In this document: in pieces, positions 23,501-36,230 of the stretch
Layout: each line of letters begins with the position of its first letter
Position numbering within the stretch: position 1 is the first letter of the stretch
Assembly: GCF_036785885.1 (NCBI RefSeq)
Contig: NC_092316.1
Span: 49,547,001 to 49,611,000, forward strand
Length of the DNA stretch: 64,000 nucleotides
Direction of reading: 5' to 3'
Origin: Coffea arabica
Lineage: Eukaryota > Streptophyta > Magnoliopsida > Gentianales > Rubiaceae
Translations under genes and position numbers: made by a program
The notes under the pieces: generated by a model
The model's input: the letters and a program-made list of their open reading frames with translations, nothing else
Told to the model about the DNA's origin: nothing
The model's database searches: none

Positions 23501-24105
23501 TTCTGGGCTAATTTGATATACAACCCAAGATGAATTTAAGGCCTTAACAAGCTACTAACAGTAAATACAAAAAGAAACAATAAAGTATTATCAACAATCT
23601 ATATATTTGCAACAACCATATATTTATGACGTATCTTGTTCGACTTTTAAACTCTTTTCTTTCCCTTTTCCTTTTCTTATAGGTCTCCTTTAAACTCAGA
23701 AACAAAAATTGTACTAGAATTGCATAAAATCCTCTTTCCTTCTCCATTTTATAACGTCAACTACGAATATTTGGACACTTGTAGTTTGAACAAGAAAGGC
23801 CGCACATTGCTTCAGCGGTGGAATGCTACATGAAGCAACACGGTGTAACAGAGCAGCAAGCATCCGAGGAACTTTACCGACAAATCGAGGATTCGTGGAA
23901 GCTCCTAAACCAACAACTCCTTAAACCTAGTACTACAGGTTTTGATGCAGCAGAATTTGTTCCTCCCAGGGCTGTCCTCCTTCGTGTTGTCAACTTGGCA
24001 CGTGTGATAGATGTTGCTTATAAGCACAATGACGAGTACACACACGTGGGAGAAGTCATGCGAAGTTACATTACCTCGATGTTCATTAAGCCCGTTCCCG
24101 TATAA
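20589..24105 (+). CDS. Sesquiterpene synthase, TPS-a subfamily
   Basis: Seven exons: 20589-20729, 20983-21253, 21434-21800, 21920-22138, 22236-22374, 22961-23209, 23785-24105. All borders are GT-AG and the phases join to 568 aa. The 219, 139 and 249 nt internal exons fit the family pattern. Motifs in order are RP(x)8W ([11 protein letters not shown]), RDR ([12 protein letters not shown]), DDIYD for Mg-diphosphate binding, and the second metal site DDIVGHKFE, assembled across exons 6 and 7. There is no plastid transit peptide before RP(x)8W, so a cytosolic enzyme using farnesyl diphosphate is expected. The product cannot be told from sequence. It is followed by a flank that is duplicated at 7225-7541. 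Confidence 0.93.
22443..22917. mobile_element. Mutator-type MITE in terpene synthase intron 5
   Basis: The 475 bp element has inverted ends: GGGCAAATTACATTTTACCC at the left, and on the minus strand GGGCAAATTCTACGTTACCT at the right. The arms continue with TACATAACTCCCCTATGG-like strings. Flanking 9 bp copies are TTATTAAAA (22434-22442) and GTATTAAAA (22918-22926), 8 of 9 identical. It sits between exons 5 and 6 and leaves both splice sites untouched. Confidence 0.85.
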
Positions 24106-24480
24106 GTAATTAACATCATTTGTAAGATATCATAAACCGGTAATTGATCCTAAGGAAATCGTTAATGGTACTCTAAGCATATAATCTCTGTTTGGGGGAA
24201 AAAAAGATGAAGTGTTATTGGAATAAAAGTGGAATGCATTGGCATTCCCCTATTTATAGTAGTTAGTTTGTGAGTTGGTCAGTAGAGCACATGTGTGAAG
24301 TTCAAAGTTGTTATTTATTTGATTAATAGGTTGCATGATTGTATTTTGAGGATTTTCTTTTCTATCTATCATGTCTTCTTATGTTAAACAAGGGATTGTA
24401 TTCTATATTAGTAGATCTTGACGAGCCTATTGAAGTCAATAGTCACATAATCTTGTATGAGCCAATTGCTGCGTCCTTCT
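24106..24480 (+). other. Terpene synthase 3' flank
   Basis: This is the 3' UTR and downstream sequence. It is collinear with 7225-7557 plus 8207-8225 of the pseudogene copy, including GGAATAAAAGTGGAATGCA, CATTCCCCTATTT and GAAGTCAATAGTCACATAAT. The AATAAAAG string near 24221 is a candidate polyadenylation signal. It also provides the empty site for the 633 bp retro-insertion. Confidence 0.6.
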
Positions 24481-27300
24481 TTTATTCTTTACACATATGG
24501 ACTGTTCCCAGAGAGTGACAACTAAGTTGTAGATACTGGTTTTGATTTTGAAGTCCCTTTGCAATTACTTGTGACTTTTGTGTTATTGCTAGGAAACTAG
24601 AGAAGAATTTCATGCAAAATTAGTGGCCATGTTTAATATGTCATAACTATAAATTGCTTAAAACAGGCACCGGTGAGAGAATTATAGAGTAGGGAATTTG
24701 AGGGCCGTGGTTAGTGTGGAAGGTTGTAGTCGCTAATAATTCTCTTCATTCTTGCTTCCATGATGACGTTCAAAGGTTTAATTTCTTTGATTTTCTATTT
24801 AGGTTGGTGCACCGATACATTGCAGTTCTAATAGTTCTCTATTTTTTTGTTGGTTATCGTTCCTATGCTTTGTGAATGTTAGTGAAGGATGATCTATTGT
24901 GGGACTTATTGGATGGTGAAGAATGAAAGAATGGTGGATCCATTGGTAGAGTACTTGGTTCTTGATGTGGGTTCAAAGGACAGTGGCAGTGGCAGCAAAA
25001 GTCACAGGAGTTTTGGTTGATGCTGTTTTGGTGATTGATATGATAGTGGAATTAGGGAAGAGGAACTCCAAAGCTAGCGGCAGAGGTGATTGAATATAGG
25101 AATGAATTGGAATTAAAGACTGAATATAGAAAAATCATCGTCTTTATCTCTAAGAAGCCGGATAATCGATAATGCATCCCCTTCAAGTAATAAAATTCGG
25201 GATCATCAAATTTTTGGCCAAGAGACTTCTGCGACAACACCACCAAATTTTACAGACTTTCTGCCGTCTGTTTTCTGGGGCAGCAAGCGGGGTGAGACGA
25301 CCATCAATCGGTTTCAGGTCGATTGGTTGGGATCTGAGGAATGATCAGGCAGTGAACAAGAGCCAGTACTTCTACGGCTCGGCCTTCCACCCATCTGAGT
25401 CATCCCCGTCCACCTCCCTCCCAGGCTAGTCTTCCGTCCCCTTCCCCAGATCCATAGCCGTCGATATGGAGTTCCGGCTTCTGAGTGTGGGATGTTAAAC
25501 GAGTACCTTGGAGTTTTATACAAGGAGGAAAACGAAACCAGAAGGTGCCTGTTGCTGTTGCCGTGCTGCATGTAATAGCGGAAATGATGCAGATGCATGA
25601 TTGACCACAGCTGGTATGGAACCCACTCGGAGATTTAACTACGTTTTCCCAATGGATTTCTTTAACGGAACCAATCCCACTACAAAATGTGTCCAACATT
25701 GCCATAGATAAAGGGCCACCAAGCCAAAGTAACAAATTAGTCCCATTCAATTGATTAGACTTAGATTTTGATCCTGACTTCAACGGCCTTATGACAATGT
25801 TCTTGCTATCCTTGACAAAACTATACACATTATCACGCTCACTATATGTTATATCCATATTATCACATTCTTAAGATCTCTTACCCTTTTGTTTCTTACC
25901 TTTACTGAACATCAACAAATCTTGGTGGATCTTCCCTTATTTCTTCAGGCAACGGGAGAGTTCAACTTCTGATTTTATTGCTTGTGAGCCGGATTTTCTC
26001 TTCAAAGGGCCAAGTTAGAGATAAATCTTGTTGTTTCTAAGTATGCAGGACACCCTTTGGTCGCTATTATTTCGTGGACCTAGATTCTGTAATGTTCTTC
26101 TGGGCTGGAGCAGTTTTAAAGAAATGCAACTCCTTTGGTCTCAAAGGATGATTGTAGGTATAAGTTTTGACCTGTCCAATATGAATCTGCAGCATGACTT
26201 GTGACATTTTGGATAATCCATGAGTTATATTTTGTTGTCAAAATTCCTTATCCTGCACAAAACAAGTCTAATGATGGATTCTATGACTGGTGACATTTTG
26301 GATAATCCATAAGTTATATTTTGTCAAAATTCTTTATCCTGCACAAATGAAGGCTTCCTTTATTTTTCTACAAATAAATTCCATCAACATTTACACTTAT
26401 CCTCGACTTTAATGATGGATTCTGTTGAGTAACCCAAGATCTCAAATTTAGAATTGATGCGAAGTGGATTCATAATATGAATCCCTTGGATAAGAGAAGG
26501 AAAAAAAAAAAAAAGTTGGGAAAAGGGTTAAGATTGTGCTTTGTAAATATCGGATTTTCAAAAAATTTCACTTTGTTCTTGAGATATCAAAATGTTACGC
26601 CAGAGTCTTGGTTCTTGCTAATTGTGATAACAGAAATTTTTAACAAATACAATATTTATTAGGGCTATAGTACAACTATTTTTATTTGTATTTTTATTTT
26701 TTTAACACTCTCATCTCTCCCCACATATTTTTTTTTTTTGTCCCTAAGTGCTAAGCACAAGATTTGAATTCTGAATTTGACGGCGAGAAAAGTTCTAAGA
26801 GTCCTAATTGAAGGCGATGGTGCATTAGTGGATTCGTTAGGCATTTGTAGAGCAGCCCAGTTTGACCTTTGTGTTTTTCTTTATATGTTCTTGTCAATAG
26901 CAATATTCCATGTTTCAAATGATTAAGCACAGCCTTTAATTTGACTCAAACTAGAATTATGAAAAAACTAAGAAAATCATCACAGAAGTTGATCATTCTT
27001 CAAGTTTTTCATCAAAATTTTATAAAGTAAATGCAAATTTTGTTAAGTAAAATTGTCCCCAAGTGATCATGAAGTGAACATCAACGGATTTGATAAACCA
27101 TCACCTAAAATCCTCCATTTTTTCTGCCAATTTTGTGACACTCCAGATGCATATTGTTTCCTCGCACAAATTCTAGCAGACCAATAATCAATTGGTCATA
27201 AGAGATTCAACACAAGAGATCTTTAATTTGGCATATCAAAATTTCTACCCACCTGGCAATCAGAGGGTCCCCCAGGATCTTTTCCAAGCCAACAGAAACA
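24481..27300. other. Intergenic, possible retroelement scraps
   Basis: No gene is recognised. On the minus strand, 25790-25858 encodes a short stretch (TYSERDNVYSFVKDSKNIVI) reminiscent of the linker between protease and reverse transcriptase in Gypsy pol. The rest of that frame (to 25400) is not recognisable. A direct duplication of about 87 bp lies at 26195-26345 (GTGACATTTTGGATAATCCA occurs twice). A poly(A) run lies at 26500-26515. Confidence 0.35.
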
Positions 27301-27330
27301 CAGAAATAGATATATGGATATGGCAAGAGA

Positions 27331-27343
27331 GATAAGGATAAGG
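27331..27343 (+). promoter_or_regulatory. Tandem I-box-like GATAAG motifs of LHCA4
   Basis: GATAAGGATAAGG lies about 235 bp upstream of the LHCA4 ATG. Tandem GATA/I-box motifs are typical of light-regulated photosynthesis promoters (established knowledge). A CCATTGGCT (CCAAT-type, reverse) motif follows near 27355. The function is inferred from sequence and position. Confidence 0.5.
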
Positions 27344-27577
27344 GCCTTTCCATCCCATTGGCTAGGAAAAAATCCAAACCCCATCATAGCCGTTGAATCC
27401 CCAAAAATCTAGCCAGCCAACACTGAATCTTTACACGTTGAATCAGAACCACAAAAAAACCAGTGAAATGAAATACAAATGCATACATCAAAACACACCT
27501 TCTAGTTAAGACTTGAGCCAACCATCACTACCCTTTTCTCAGATCATTTCCTCTCATCAATATTCAGGTCGGAAACA

Positions 27578-28579
27578 ATGGCTGCAGTTACAACACAAGC
27601 TTCCATTGCAGTTTTCCGGCCATGCGCCTCGAAAACCAGGTTCCTTACTGGATCATCTGGCAAGTTGAACAGGGGAGTCTCCATTAGACCATCAACCTCT
27701 TCATCCACCACTTCATTCAAAGTTGAAGCCAAGAAAGGTGAATGGCTACCGGGCTTGGCCTCTCCTCCCTATCTTGATGGCAGGTACTAATCTCTTATCG
27801 CACAGTTTCATATACTAATCTTGATATGAAAATGAAACGGTTATATGGTTTAATTTGCTCCTGTTTAATGCTTTTCCAAACACTAACTAAGCGCTTTTAT
27901 ACGTGTGTGTTCATCAGTCTTCCTGGTGACAATGGCTTTGATCCACTGGGGCTAGCCGAGGACCCCGAAAACTTGAGATGGATGATCCAGGCTGAGCTTG
28001 TCAACAGTCGATGGGCTATGCTGGGAGTTGTTGGAATGATATTACCTGAAGTGTTAACTAAGATTGGAATCATTAATGCTCCTAACTGGTACGATGCTGG
28101 GAAAGCTGAATACTTTGCATCATCGTCGACGCTTTTCGTGATCGAGTTCATCCTGTTCCACTACGTCGAGATCAGGAGATGGCAAGACATCAAGAACCCA
28201 GGATGTGTTAACCAAGATCCTATCTTCAAGAGCTACAGTTTGCCCCCTCATGAGTGTGGCTACCCAGGTAGTATTTTCAACCCTCTGAACCTTGCCCCTA
28301 CCGAGGAGGCCAAAGAAAAAGAGTTAGCCAATGGTGAGACTACTACCACAATCCTATTCTGTTTCTCTGAACTGCATCTGAAGCAGATCTCCCGAAATTT
28401 TTTATGTTAAATTGGGCTAACTATTTGAATTTGTCTTCGCAGGGAGATTGGCCATGTTGGCTTTCTTAGGATTCATCATCCAGTACAATGTCACTGGAGA
28501 AGGACCGTTTGACAACCTGCTGAAGCACCTTTCAGACCCATGGCACAACACAATCGTTCAAACATTTGCGGGTAAATAA
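27578..28579 (+). CDS. LHCA4: Photosystem I chlorophyll a/b-binding protein Lhca4
   Basis: Three exons, 27578-27783, 27918-28333 and 28443-28579, give 252 aa, close to the usual length. The N-terminus (about 45 residues, rich in Ser/Thr/Ala/Arg) is a chloroplast transit peptide. The mature start is near [12 protein letters not shown]. Helix B carries the chlorophyll-binding E-L-V-N-S-R (E95, N98, R100), helix A near the C-terminus carries [12 protein letters not shown], and helix C is in [16 protein letters not shown]. Asn at the position that is His in most LHC proteins is the Lhca3/Lhca4 hallmark linked to low-energy chlorophyll forms. It acts in the thylakoid LHCI belt, pairing with Lhca1. 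Ser99 replaces the usual Gly. Confidence 0.96.
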
Positions 28580-29086
28580 ACGAGTATGATGGAGCTTGTA
28601 ACAAATGAGTGAATGGTTTTGATTGGAGATGGAACAAATTTTAGATCTTTGATGTACAGTGAAACTAAGATGGCAATTACCATTCATATTTTGTCAGCTA
28701 CATCAATCAACAGAACAGAATTTACACCGAGTATGCGATGGGACAAAATGTTGTAGTTTGTTCAAAGTTTGCTACAGAATTCGTTTCGTTTTCCCTTTGC
28801 TAATACCTAAAGGAATTCTAAATAAGCTAAACAGCAACCAGAACAGCAGGGTTTTTTTTTTTTTTTTTGACTATTTTATCTCCAAAAAAACAAAAGTGAA
28901 ACAAAGAAACCATAACAACGGGGCTTATTGCAGAGGCTAACCTCTTATTTGAAATCTCTACATGCTAAAGAACCAACATAATTGGCCAGTTCTGTTGCTG
29001 ATTGTGAAGATCAAGAAGTTATAAAACACCAAGCAAAATCACTCTTGCTGCGCATGGGCAACGCAACTCATCATTCCTCCTCATCG
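28580..29086. other. 3' regions between convergent LHCA4 and MADS genes
   Basis: This holds the LHCA4 3' UTR on the plus strand and, from about 28980, the likely 3' UTR of the MADS gene on the minus strand. A run of T at 28852-28869 and an AT-rich stretch lie in the middle. No gene is seen. Confidence 0.5.
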
Positions 29087-32000
29087 TCAAGGGTGTTGTG
29101 ATGATGGCTGCAGAAACAAATAATACAAGCAAAAGTTAAATGGCAATAAGAAGATATTACAAACTGTGCTGCACTTGTATTGTTTCCCATTAAGTTTCCC
29201 AAAATCTCGATTCACAGCCTCCATTTAAGTTTTGTTAATGTGCGATTTATAGCACTGGCAGATTGTAGCAATATGGAACGGTTTTGAACATTGTTAAAAG
29301 AAAAATGGGAAGCAATATGCAACTTCCAACTAATTCTCCAAATTCACAGAACCCAGGAGAAACCTATGGACAAATCCACGAAAAGCAAATAGAAATTGGA
29401 AACAAGTTAATGTTATGCCTTTTAAGTCGATAGATTGAAAAATAGCTAGTCAAATTGAAATTTTCCAATGAAGCCAGGTTGCAGAAAAATAACATTCATC
29501 CCATTGGCTTTCTTGTTTCTGTTACCGTTTCTTTTGACTAGTCCTTTCATTTTGTTTGAGAGGCTAGAGGGGGAAGAAGGAGCGGGGGATGTGAACAGAG
29601 TTCCTGAAAGTAGTTCAAACCAATAGGATTAGACTCTAACTAATCTACTGACAAGCCAAAGCCTTTTTGAACTTCCCCACACATATCAGAGCAAAGTACA
29701 GGGCGCAATCTTAAGAACAAATTGGGGAAAAAGGGAAAAAGAGAAAGCATTCCTTCTGCCGGCCTTTATAGGATTAGACTCTAACTAATCTACTGATAAG
29801 CCAAAGCTTTTTCGAACTTCCCCACAGATATCAGAGCAAAGTACATGGCGCAATCTTAAAAAGTTGATGCAAATCCTCAAACAAGATTCAAAAATGGAAA
29901 ATTTAAAATGGGCATCTATTACGAAGCAATATATGCATGGACAACATGTTGCTCATTGAACTTAATAGCTGAAAAGTGAATATTAGAATGAATGTTGCAA
30001 AACTCCCCCTTTCATTTTCTTCAAAAATCACAACAATATAGGCCCTTCAACGATAAATGTTCGCTTTTGAAGCATGTCTCACCAAGTACAGGCCAAAGTT
30101 TTGTTATTACTTAACCACTCTGCTCAAACTACTTTATGACAACTTTTCTCTTTTCATGCTAGGAACAGAGTAGCTATCAGTTTGCTTTTTGCTTCAATTT
30201 ACCTCAAAGTGTCTTACTTATGTTGCCTAGACAACCCCTTTCCTTGCTAATACAGTCAAATGTGGAGCAAATACAACGGGTTCAAACAACTATAGATATT
30301 TCAGTTACCTTTCACTACTATAGGAGGAGAAATGAGCTAGGAATCAAGCATACGACTTTCTTGTAACCAATTTAAGTCTGACACAGTTATCAAAATAGCA
30401 TTATTTGATGAAGAATTCAAGACGGATTTGTGGTCTCTGAATAATTCTTCATGAGCCCAACATATCAATGATGTCAATTTCAGAAATCATGTCAAGTTTT
30501 TCAGAATTGATAAATGTAGATACAAACACATGGGACTGAAAAATTTACAGGAAATTTAGGTGAAATTTCTGAAACTTACTCTTAATATAATTTCCCTTGT
30601 AGAGTTGAACTGGCTTTCTAACATAGAATGATCAAGTACGAAGACAAACTCTCATTTTCACTTAAGACCAACCTCAATTCCTGTTACACAAGTACTTTCC
30701 ATACTCAAGATTCTCATTCAATAGCAGACAACCTTTGACTTGCTACTCAAATCTGGAAATAACTAACTCCAAGTCACCTTTCACCCCTTCAGTGATTTTG
30801 TAGAAGTTAAAACCATATCAGTGATTTTTGACTTTTAAAGAACACCCTATCAGGAATGAACAGTGAAATTAGGCATCCAAAATACTTGTCCCTTCTATAG
30901 CAGTATATAGAAATCCGAAAGATCCATTTTCCCAAGATTTCCATGTAAAACATGAATATTTCTTTTTTCTAGTGTACTAGGAGAAGCATTCACAAATCAC
31001 TACCCAGAAAAAGGCACATACATATCTTAAGATTTCATCTGTGAAGCTAAACAACAAATCAAAAAGCGGTTCAATACTCAAACTTTCAAAAATTAAAAAT
31101 AGATCATCACCTGAGTAAATGGATTGTCATTCATCATGTTGATCTCACAGTCATCAGATGCAGGGAACCAAGGATGGCCCAGATTTGCATAAATGGATCT
31201 AGGCAATTCAAAGTTCCCATTCATTTGATAAGTCATGGGATTCTCTTGGAAATTTGCCTCTCGTCCAACCTCTAGTTTGTTGAGTTCTGGTATGTTTAGA
31301 TGACTATATGGATAGTATGGTTGTTCCCCACCAAGTTGTAATCTCAAGCATGAAATGGCACTTAAATCATCCATTGCACTACCTTCTTGTGTTATACTAT
31401 CAACTTGTTCTGCATTATGAAACTCAGTTTCTTTCCCTCGGTCGATTAAACCAGAACAGCTTGGAAGAGATGTATCTCTGGGGCATTCCATATTATCCAT
31501 CTTTCCCGTATTGTTGGTCCCTTCTACCTTACTATTGCTAAATAAACCAGAACAGCTAGAAAGGGTAATATCTCTGGGGCAGTTGATGTTATCTATCAAT
31601 CCTGTATTATCAATCTCTGCTTCTTTTCCCGTGGTAAAGAGTGCAGAACAGCCGGGAAGGGACGCGTCTCTGGGGTATTCCATATCTCTACAAATGGAAA
31701 ATGGCCATCAAATAAATCAAAAACCTATTGGAAATACATTAAATTCTATAGCAGTTGAGAACAAAGTGTTAAATGGTTGTACTAGTCACACTTTATAATG
31801 AAACCAAATCAGTACTTCAGAAAAAAAATGATCAGGTTACTCAGAAAAGAATTTAGGTAGTGACACAAACCATACTAGATGCAAACATCTGAGGTTAGAG
31901 GAAATACAAGGTACAAAAGAGTATCAAATTTAACTAACCTCTGAGTAATAAAGTCTGAGTCCTTGGACAATATCACAGGTTGATTCTCATTATCTTGAAT

Positions 32001-35000
32001 CCATGGCAGCGTTGTTCCATCTTGGTTACCATCCATCGTCATCGGAAATTGCATTCCACTCTGGAACTGGGAAACAAGACAGGCGCCATGCATTATATAT
32101 GATGCAATGATGATAAGCAATGACACGGCCAGGCCAGATATGCACATACACATGCAGCTGCAAATTAGTGATTAGTCAATCGCAGACATTTAGACACACA
32201 CACACACACACGCACAGAGATTTCACTTGTCAGCTGAATGCTTCATTACCTGGCCTGAGTAATTTAATGGCATAAGCTGGTGCTTCACAAAATTTTCCTG
32301 TGAAAGGGAACCTAGATATGGTAAATTATATGTGCTGGTTTAGCAACGTGGTTAGATCAAGCAGTGTAGATCAATTTTCTTAGAATGCTCAGATCCTCAA
32401 AAAGAAAATCAGATACATCAGGTAATGGTACCATGGAAACTGTCTAACTAAAGAGACAATTATTTTCATTTATAATTTTTAGTCATGCATAGCCAGGGTA
32501 AACCAATATATGCAATATGTGCCAAGAAAATTAAGTGCAGCTATGTCAAATCGATAGCACATTTATGCATATATTGCTATTACTCATAGTAAAATTGTGC
32601 TCAATAGATGTAATAGTACCTTAAGTGCACGAACTCTAGTAAGTGATTCCCTTAGTGAACCTTCCATCTGCCTGAGATGCTCAATATCTTCTACCTTCTC
32701 TGGGTTACTCCACCAGCTGAGGCCACACAAAATTGTAATGTTAATGAAAGTATCACATGAACAATCTAGCATATAAAACCTAAATAGTGCCTGCAAGCTA
32801 GTAAGAAAAGGTCCTTCCAAACACCAAAATTAGCTGGACCTGGATGGCATGAGAACAGGGATAACAATAGCCAATATTAGAATCGCTACAACATACCCAG
32901 ACCAAAATTTCCAATACATTGGCAAAATGGGTGCTGAATCTGGATTCTCAATGGAGCAGTTTTAAGGCAAAAAATGGACTGTACCGACCCCAATAGCATT
33001 TCCAAAGTATAACCATTTGAACTTCTGGCTTACCATGTCAACTTAACATCATCAAACGCACTGAAATTCAATGGCCTGAAATTATAACATCTAGATATAC
33101 ACAGGCTACAGTTAGATGATATAAGAGTGTTTAACTGTTTCAAGAATATTTATGTTCTGTGAATGCATCTTACTTAATAGAGACTCCTTAGCTCGAATGC
33201 TAGTTACCCTTTATTTAGTCCCAAGGGAAATGTTAGTGCCAAAGCTAAAGCCTTCAACCATCATTTATATGATTGAGCGAGCTAGTAAATGGATTATAAC
33301 TAAATCCTCTCACAGATTTAAGAACAACATAACTTCTGATTTTCTTCATCCTTTTTTTTTCAGTAGAATAACTTATGCATTATATCATCTTTGAGAAAAT
33401 CATGCCATTTGCAAAGTAAATGAAGCAAATATTTGAGAAGATAATTAATATACACAGAACAAATGTTGTCAAGAAAGTTTGAAGGACAAGATCTTGATTG
33501 TTGATCCCTACAACAGTTTTCACATTGTTAAACCTCCATATAATACCAAAAAGTAGAAGAAAAAAGCAATAATTTTCCAGAAAATTTTCCAATCCCTACC
33601 TTAGTCTATTGTGCAATTCTGTTAGTTGAGCTCGCAGAACTCTGACTTGGCTGCAGGATTCCTAGCAGCACATGGATCAACATAAAATACATCATTAATA
33701 GCAATAATTTGAATGACTCTTGACACAAAAGTATGCAGATAGCATTGAGAATCATCCAACCTCAACTGATGGAGCACTGCAAGAATGAGAAGATTAAAAA
33801 TGTTTCAGTTAACTACGCGCATCACAAATTGAATCAATGATATCTAACACCAAACATGGTTACGCACCTTCCATCCAAATACTCTTGAATGTTAATCTCA
33901 TGGTCAAGCTTTTTAAAAGTTTTCTTCAAAACCTAGCAAATGCATGGATATCTTTTCACTTTATGTAAATGGAGAAATATAATTTCAGTAGATGTAAAAA
34001 GGAGACATGATATGACAATAAATTGGATTATGCTTTCAAACTTACCTCAAGGCTTTCCAACTTCCTGTTGCAATGCAGGAGAAAGGAATTATTCAGTTAT
34101 GATATGATTTTTACCAGCTGGGAATTAATGCCATTTGACCAGAGTTTTTGAATACCTTTTTGCCCTTTCTTGAGAAGATAGTTGAGCAAATTTTGAGATA
34201 ATCTCATCAACATTGCTGAAGAGACATCAAAGATGAATATTAGCAAGTATTTACTATCACTCATCGATGAGTGTGTACAATCAAAGATGGGATATTTAAA
34301 CTAGAGATTGATAGTCTACATGAAAGGCAAGTATAAAATGAGACATAAGCCAGATGTACTGTTCTAGTCTATTTAACACCTTACTTCTCATAACTATGAC
34401 TTTAGAAACAAATCACTAAAACCAAAAAGAAATCACAAGCCTTACATAGTTATGCTATTGTTTTCTTAGATGAATCCATAGTAATTTGTCCAATACTTCA
34501 AAAGTATATGTCCAGGGAAGAAATTGGAGAAAGACATGCCATACAAATCCTACAACTCCAAAAGTCCAACCCCAACTGCTTTCATAGCTGAATAGTAGCC
34601 AACATTGTTTAAAAGGTCAGTTACGCACAAACTAACTTAAGGATGCAATTATCAATTTCCTATGATAAAATAATGATGAAACAAACACCTCTTTTTGAGC
34701 AAACTACTTCAAGACATTAAAAGATATGCAATCTGAAAAGGTATTGCCACTACTGAAACAATGCTATCTCCATCATCTAGGTTGAAAGACTCTGGAGACA
34801 ATTAGGCAAAACTTGTTAAAGGAGAAACTCTAGCAAAATCTCTAGTTCTCTACTATAACCAGACCTGGACAACTCCATTGTGATGATATTTAAGATAAAA
34901 ACTTTACCCCATTTGTATGCCTTCATATGTTGAAATGTGAGCTTCCCTGTTCACTCCTATTCTATGTTAACATGACCAACATAACTACAAAAATAGGATC

Positions 35001-35511
35001 CTCCATCTATAATTGTAATCAACTTATAGACAAGGGATTAGTCAGGTTTAAAGTTTATGGCTAAGAAAAGGAGACAAACACCTTGAGATTTTTAAATTGT
35101 CTTTTATACACTTAGCCGGACAGAGAGAAAGCTGGAGAGGAGGATCAATGGGCTCAATTTACAGAATATGTACAACGCCTCAGAAGAACACCACAGTGTG
35201 TACAATGTGAGACTACATAAACATAATTGTTAACCTATACAAAACAAAGACACAAAAATGCCCTGTAGCTCATATTAAATCCATCGTGCTTTAACTTTAT
35301 ATCAAATCAGATACTTTGAAAATTACCTGCGTGCTCCGGTGAATATGGTTGGTTTTCCATTTGGGGAAAACATAAGAAGCATAATATCAATGTCACATAG
35401 TACAGAAATTTCTTTGGCTTTTTTCAAGATTCCAGACCTCCTTTTCGAATATGTAACTTGCCGATTGCTATTGCTTTCCAATCTCTTTATCTTTAGCTTA
35501 ACCCTTCCCAT
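29087..35511 (-). CDS. MIKC*-type MADS-box transcription factor (AGL30/AGL65 group)
   Basis: Minus-strand exons: 35327-35511, 34156-34215, 34046-34064, 33868-33932, 33761-33776, 33600-33661, 32620-32716, 32250-32297, 31939-32066, 31111-31687 and probably 29087-29107. Phases join without a break to 425 aa. Exon 1 encodes the MADS domain ([35 protein letters not shown]). The next exons give [20 protein letters not shown] and a keratin-like coiled-coil region. FQSGMQFPM and a Trp-containing C-terminal domain follow, as in Arabidopsis AGL65. Group members act as heterodimers in pollen (known). If exon 10 is not spliced, a stop follows 5 codons later (about 424 aa). The C-terminal domain has three 32-residue repeats. 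The initiator ATG follows a splice acceptor (ATATAG), implying a 5' UTR intron. Confidence 0.9.
31380..31687 (-). repeat. Three 96 bp tandem repeats in the MADS gene
   Basis: The CTGGGG motif of each unit recurs at 96 bp spacing (plus-strand TGGGG at 31479, 31575 and 31671). The units encode [30 protein letters not shown] and [15 protein letters not shown], each followed by an acidic/Asn-rich linker. The repeats are in frame, so the protein keeps its reading frame. Confidence 0.9.
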
Positions 35512-36230
35512 CCTATATACAAGTAAAACAAACTCCACTTAGATGCATATATTTGCAAAGATACCCAAATCATCCTCAAACAGCTGTTTGTAATCTTTAC
35601 AATGATCCTCACTGCTACATTCCCACGATATTTATACTTCGCATCAGATAATGGGGACAATTAAGCATTTTGATTTCCAAATTTATAAGATATAAACAGA
35701 CCTTACATGTTAAGGATCATTTCTTCAATTCTAACCAAAATAAGAAACCAGGGAACTTTCTTTGGCTCGCTAACAACAGAATCACTTCAAAATTAATTAC
35801 CTTAAAAGGCAATAATGACCTCAGTTAAAGCTCAAAATTTTGCTGAAACCCCATGGATTTCCACTTTTGCCACAAGGGATTCTCAAGAAAATTGTTGAAG
35901 AAAGACTAAAATTCAAAAAACCCAGGTGAAAAACTCACCCGGGTTTGCTAATCCAAGCCCACATGGGCATGGTGATTTCAGAGAAACCATTGAAATATGT
36001 GAAAGCAGAAGCTCTATATATTATTCGGATAAAAATAGAAAGCACCCTAAAAAAAGCAAATTCAAATGAAGCTCAATTCAAATGCAAAAACTGAATAAAC
36101 AGTACAATAGGGAAAAAAAAGATATAACTGTAAGAAAAAAGAGAAGAGGAGATTGATCACCAGAGAGGCAAGAGAAGGCAGAGAAATGAGCTAACAAGAA
36201 TTAAGTAAAACTGTGGGTTGCGCTTTTATT
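35512..36230 (-). promoter_or_regulatory. MADS gene 5' leader with probable intron
   Basis: On the minus strand a donor-like GGGTGAGTTTT lies near 35938. The acceptor is ATATAGG at the ATG (35512). This suggests a non-coding first exon between about 35940 and 36230 and a ~420 bp leader intron. No TATA box was convincingly placed. Confidence 0.45.

Noticed and set aside
25172-25858. Open frames on both strands (85, 94 and 152 codons)
   Set aside because: No recognisable domain apart from a short Gypsy-like string; overlapping frames on opposite strands in GC-richer sequence are expected by chance.
29510-29862. Direct repeat of about 94 bp (GGATTAGACTCTAACTAATC occurs twice)
   Set aside because: It is a simple local duplication inside the long last intron of the MADS gene; nothing suggests a function.
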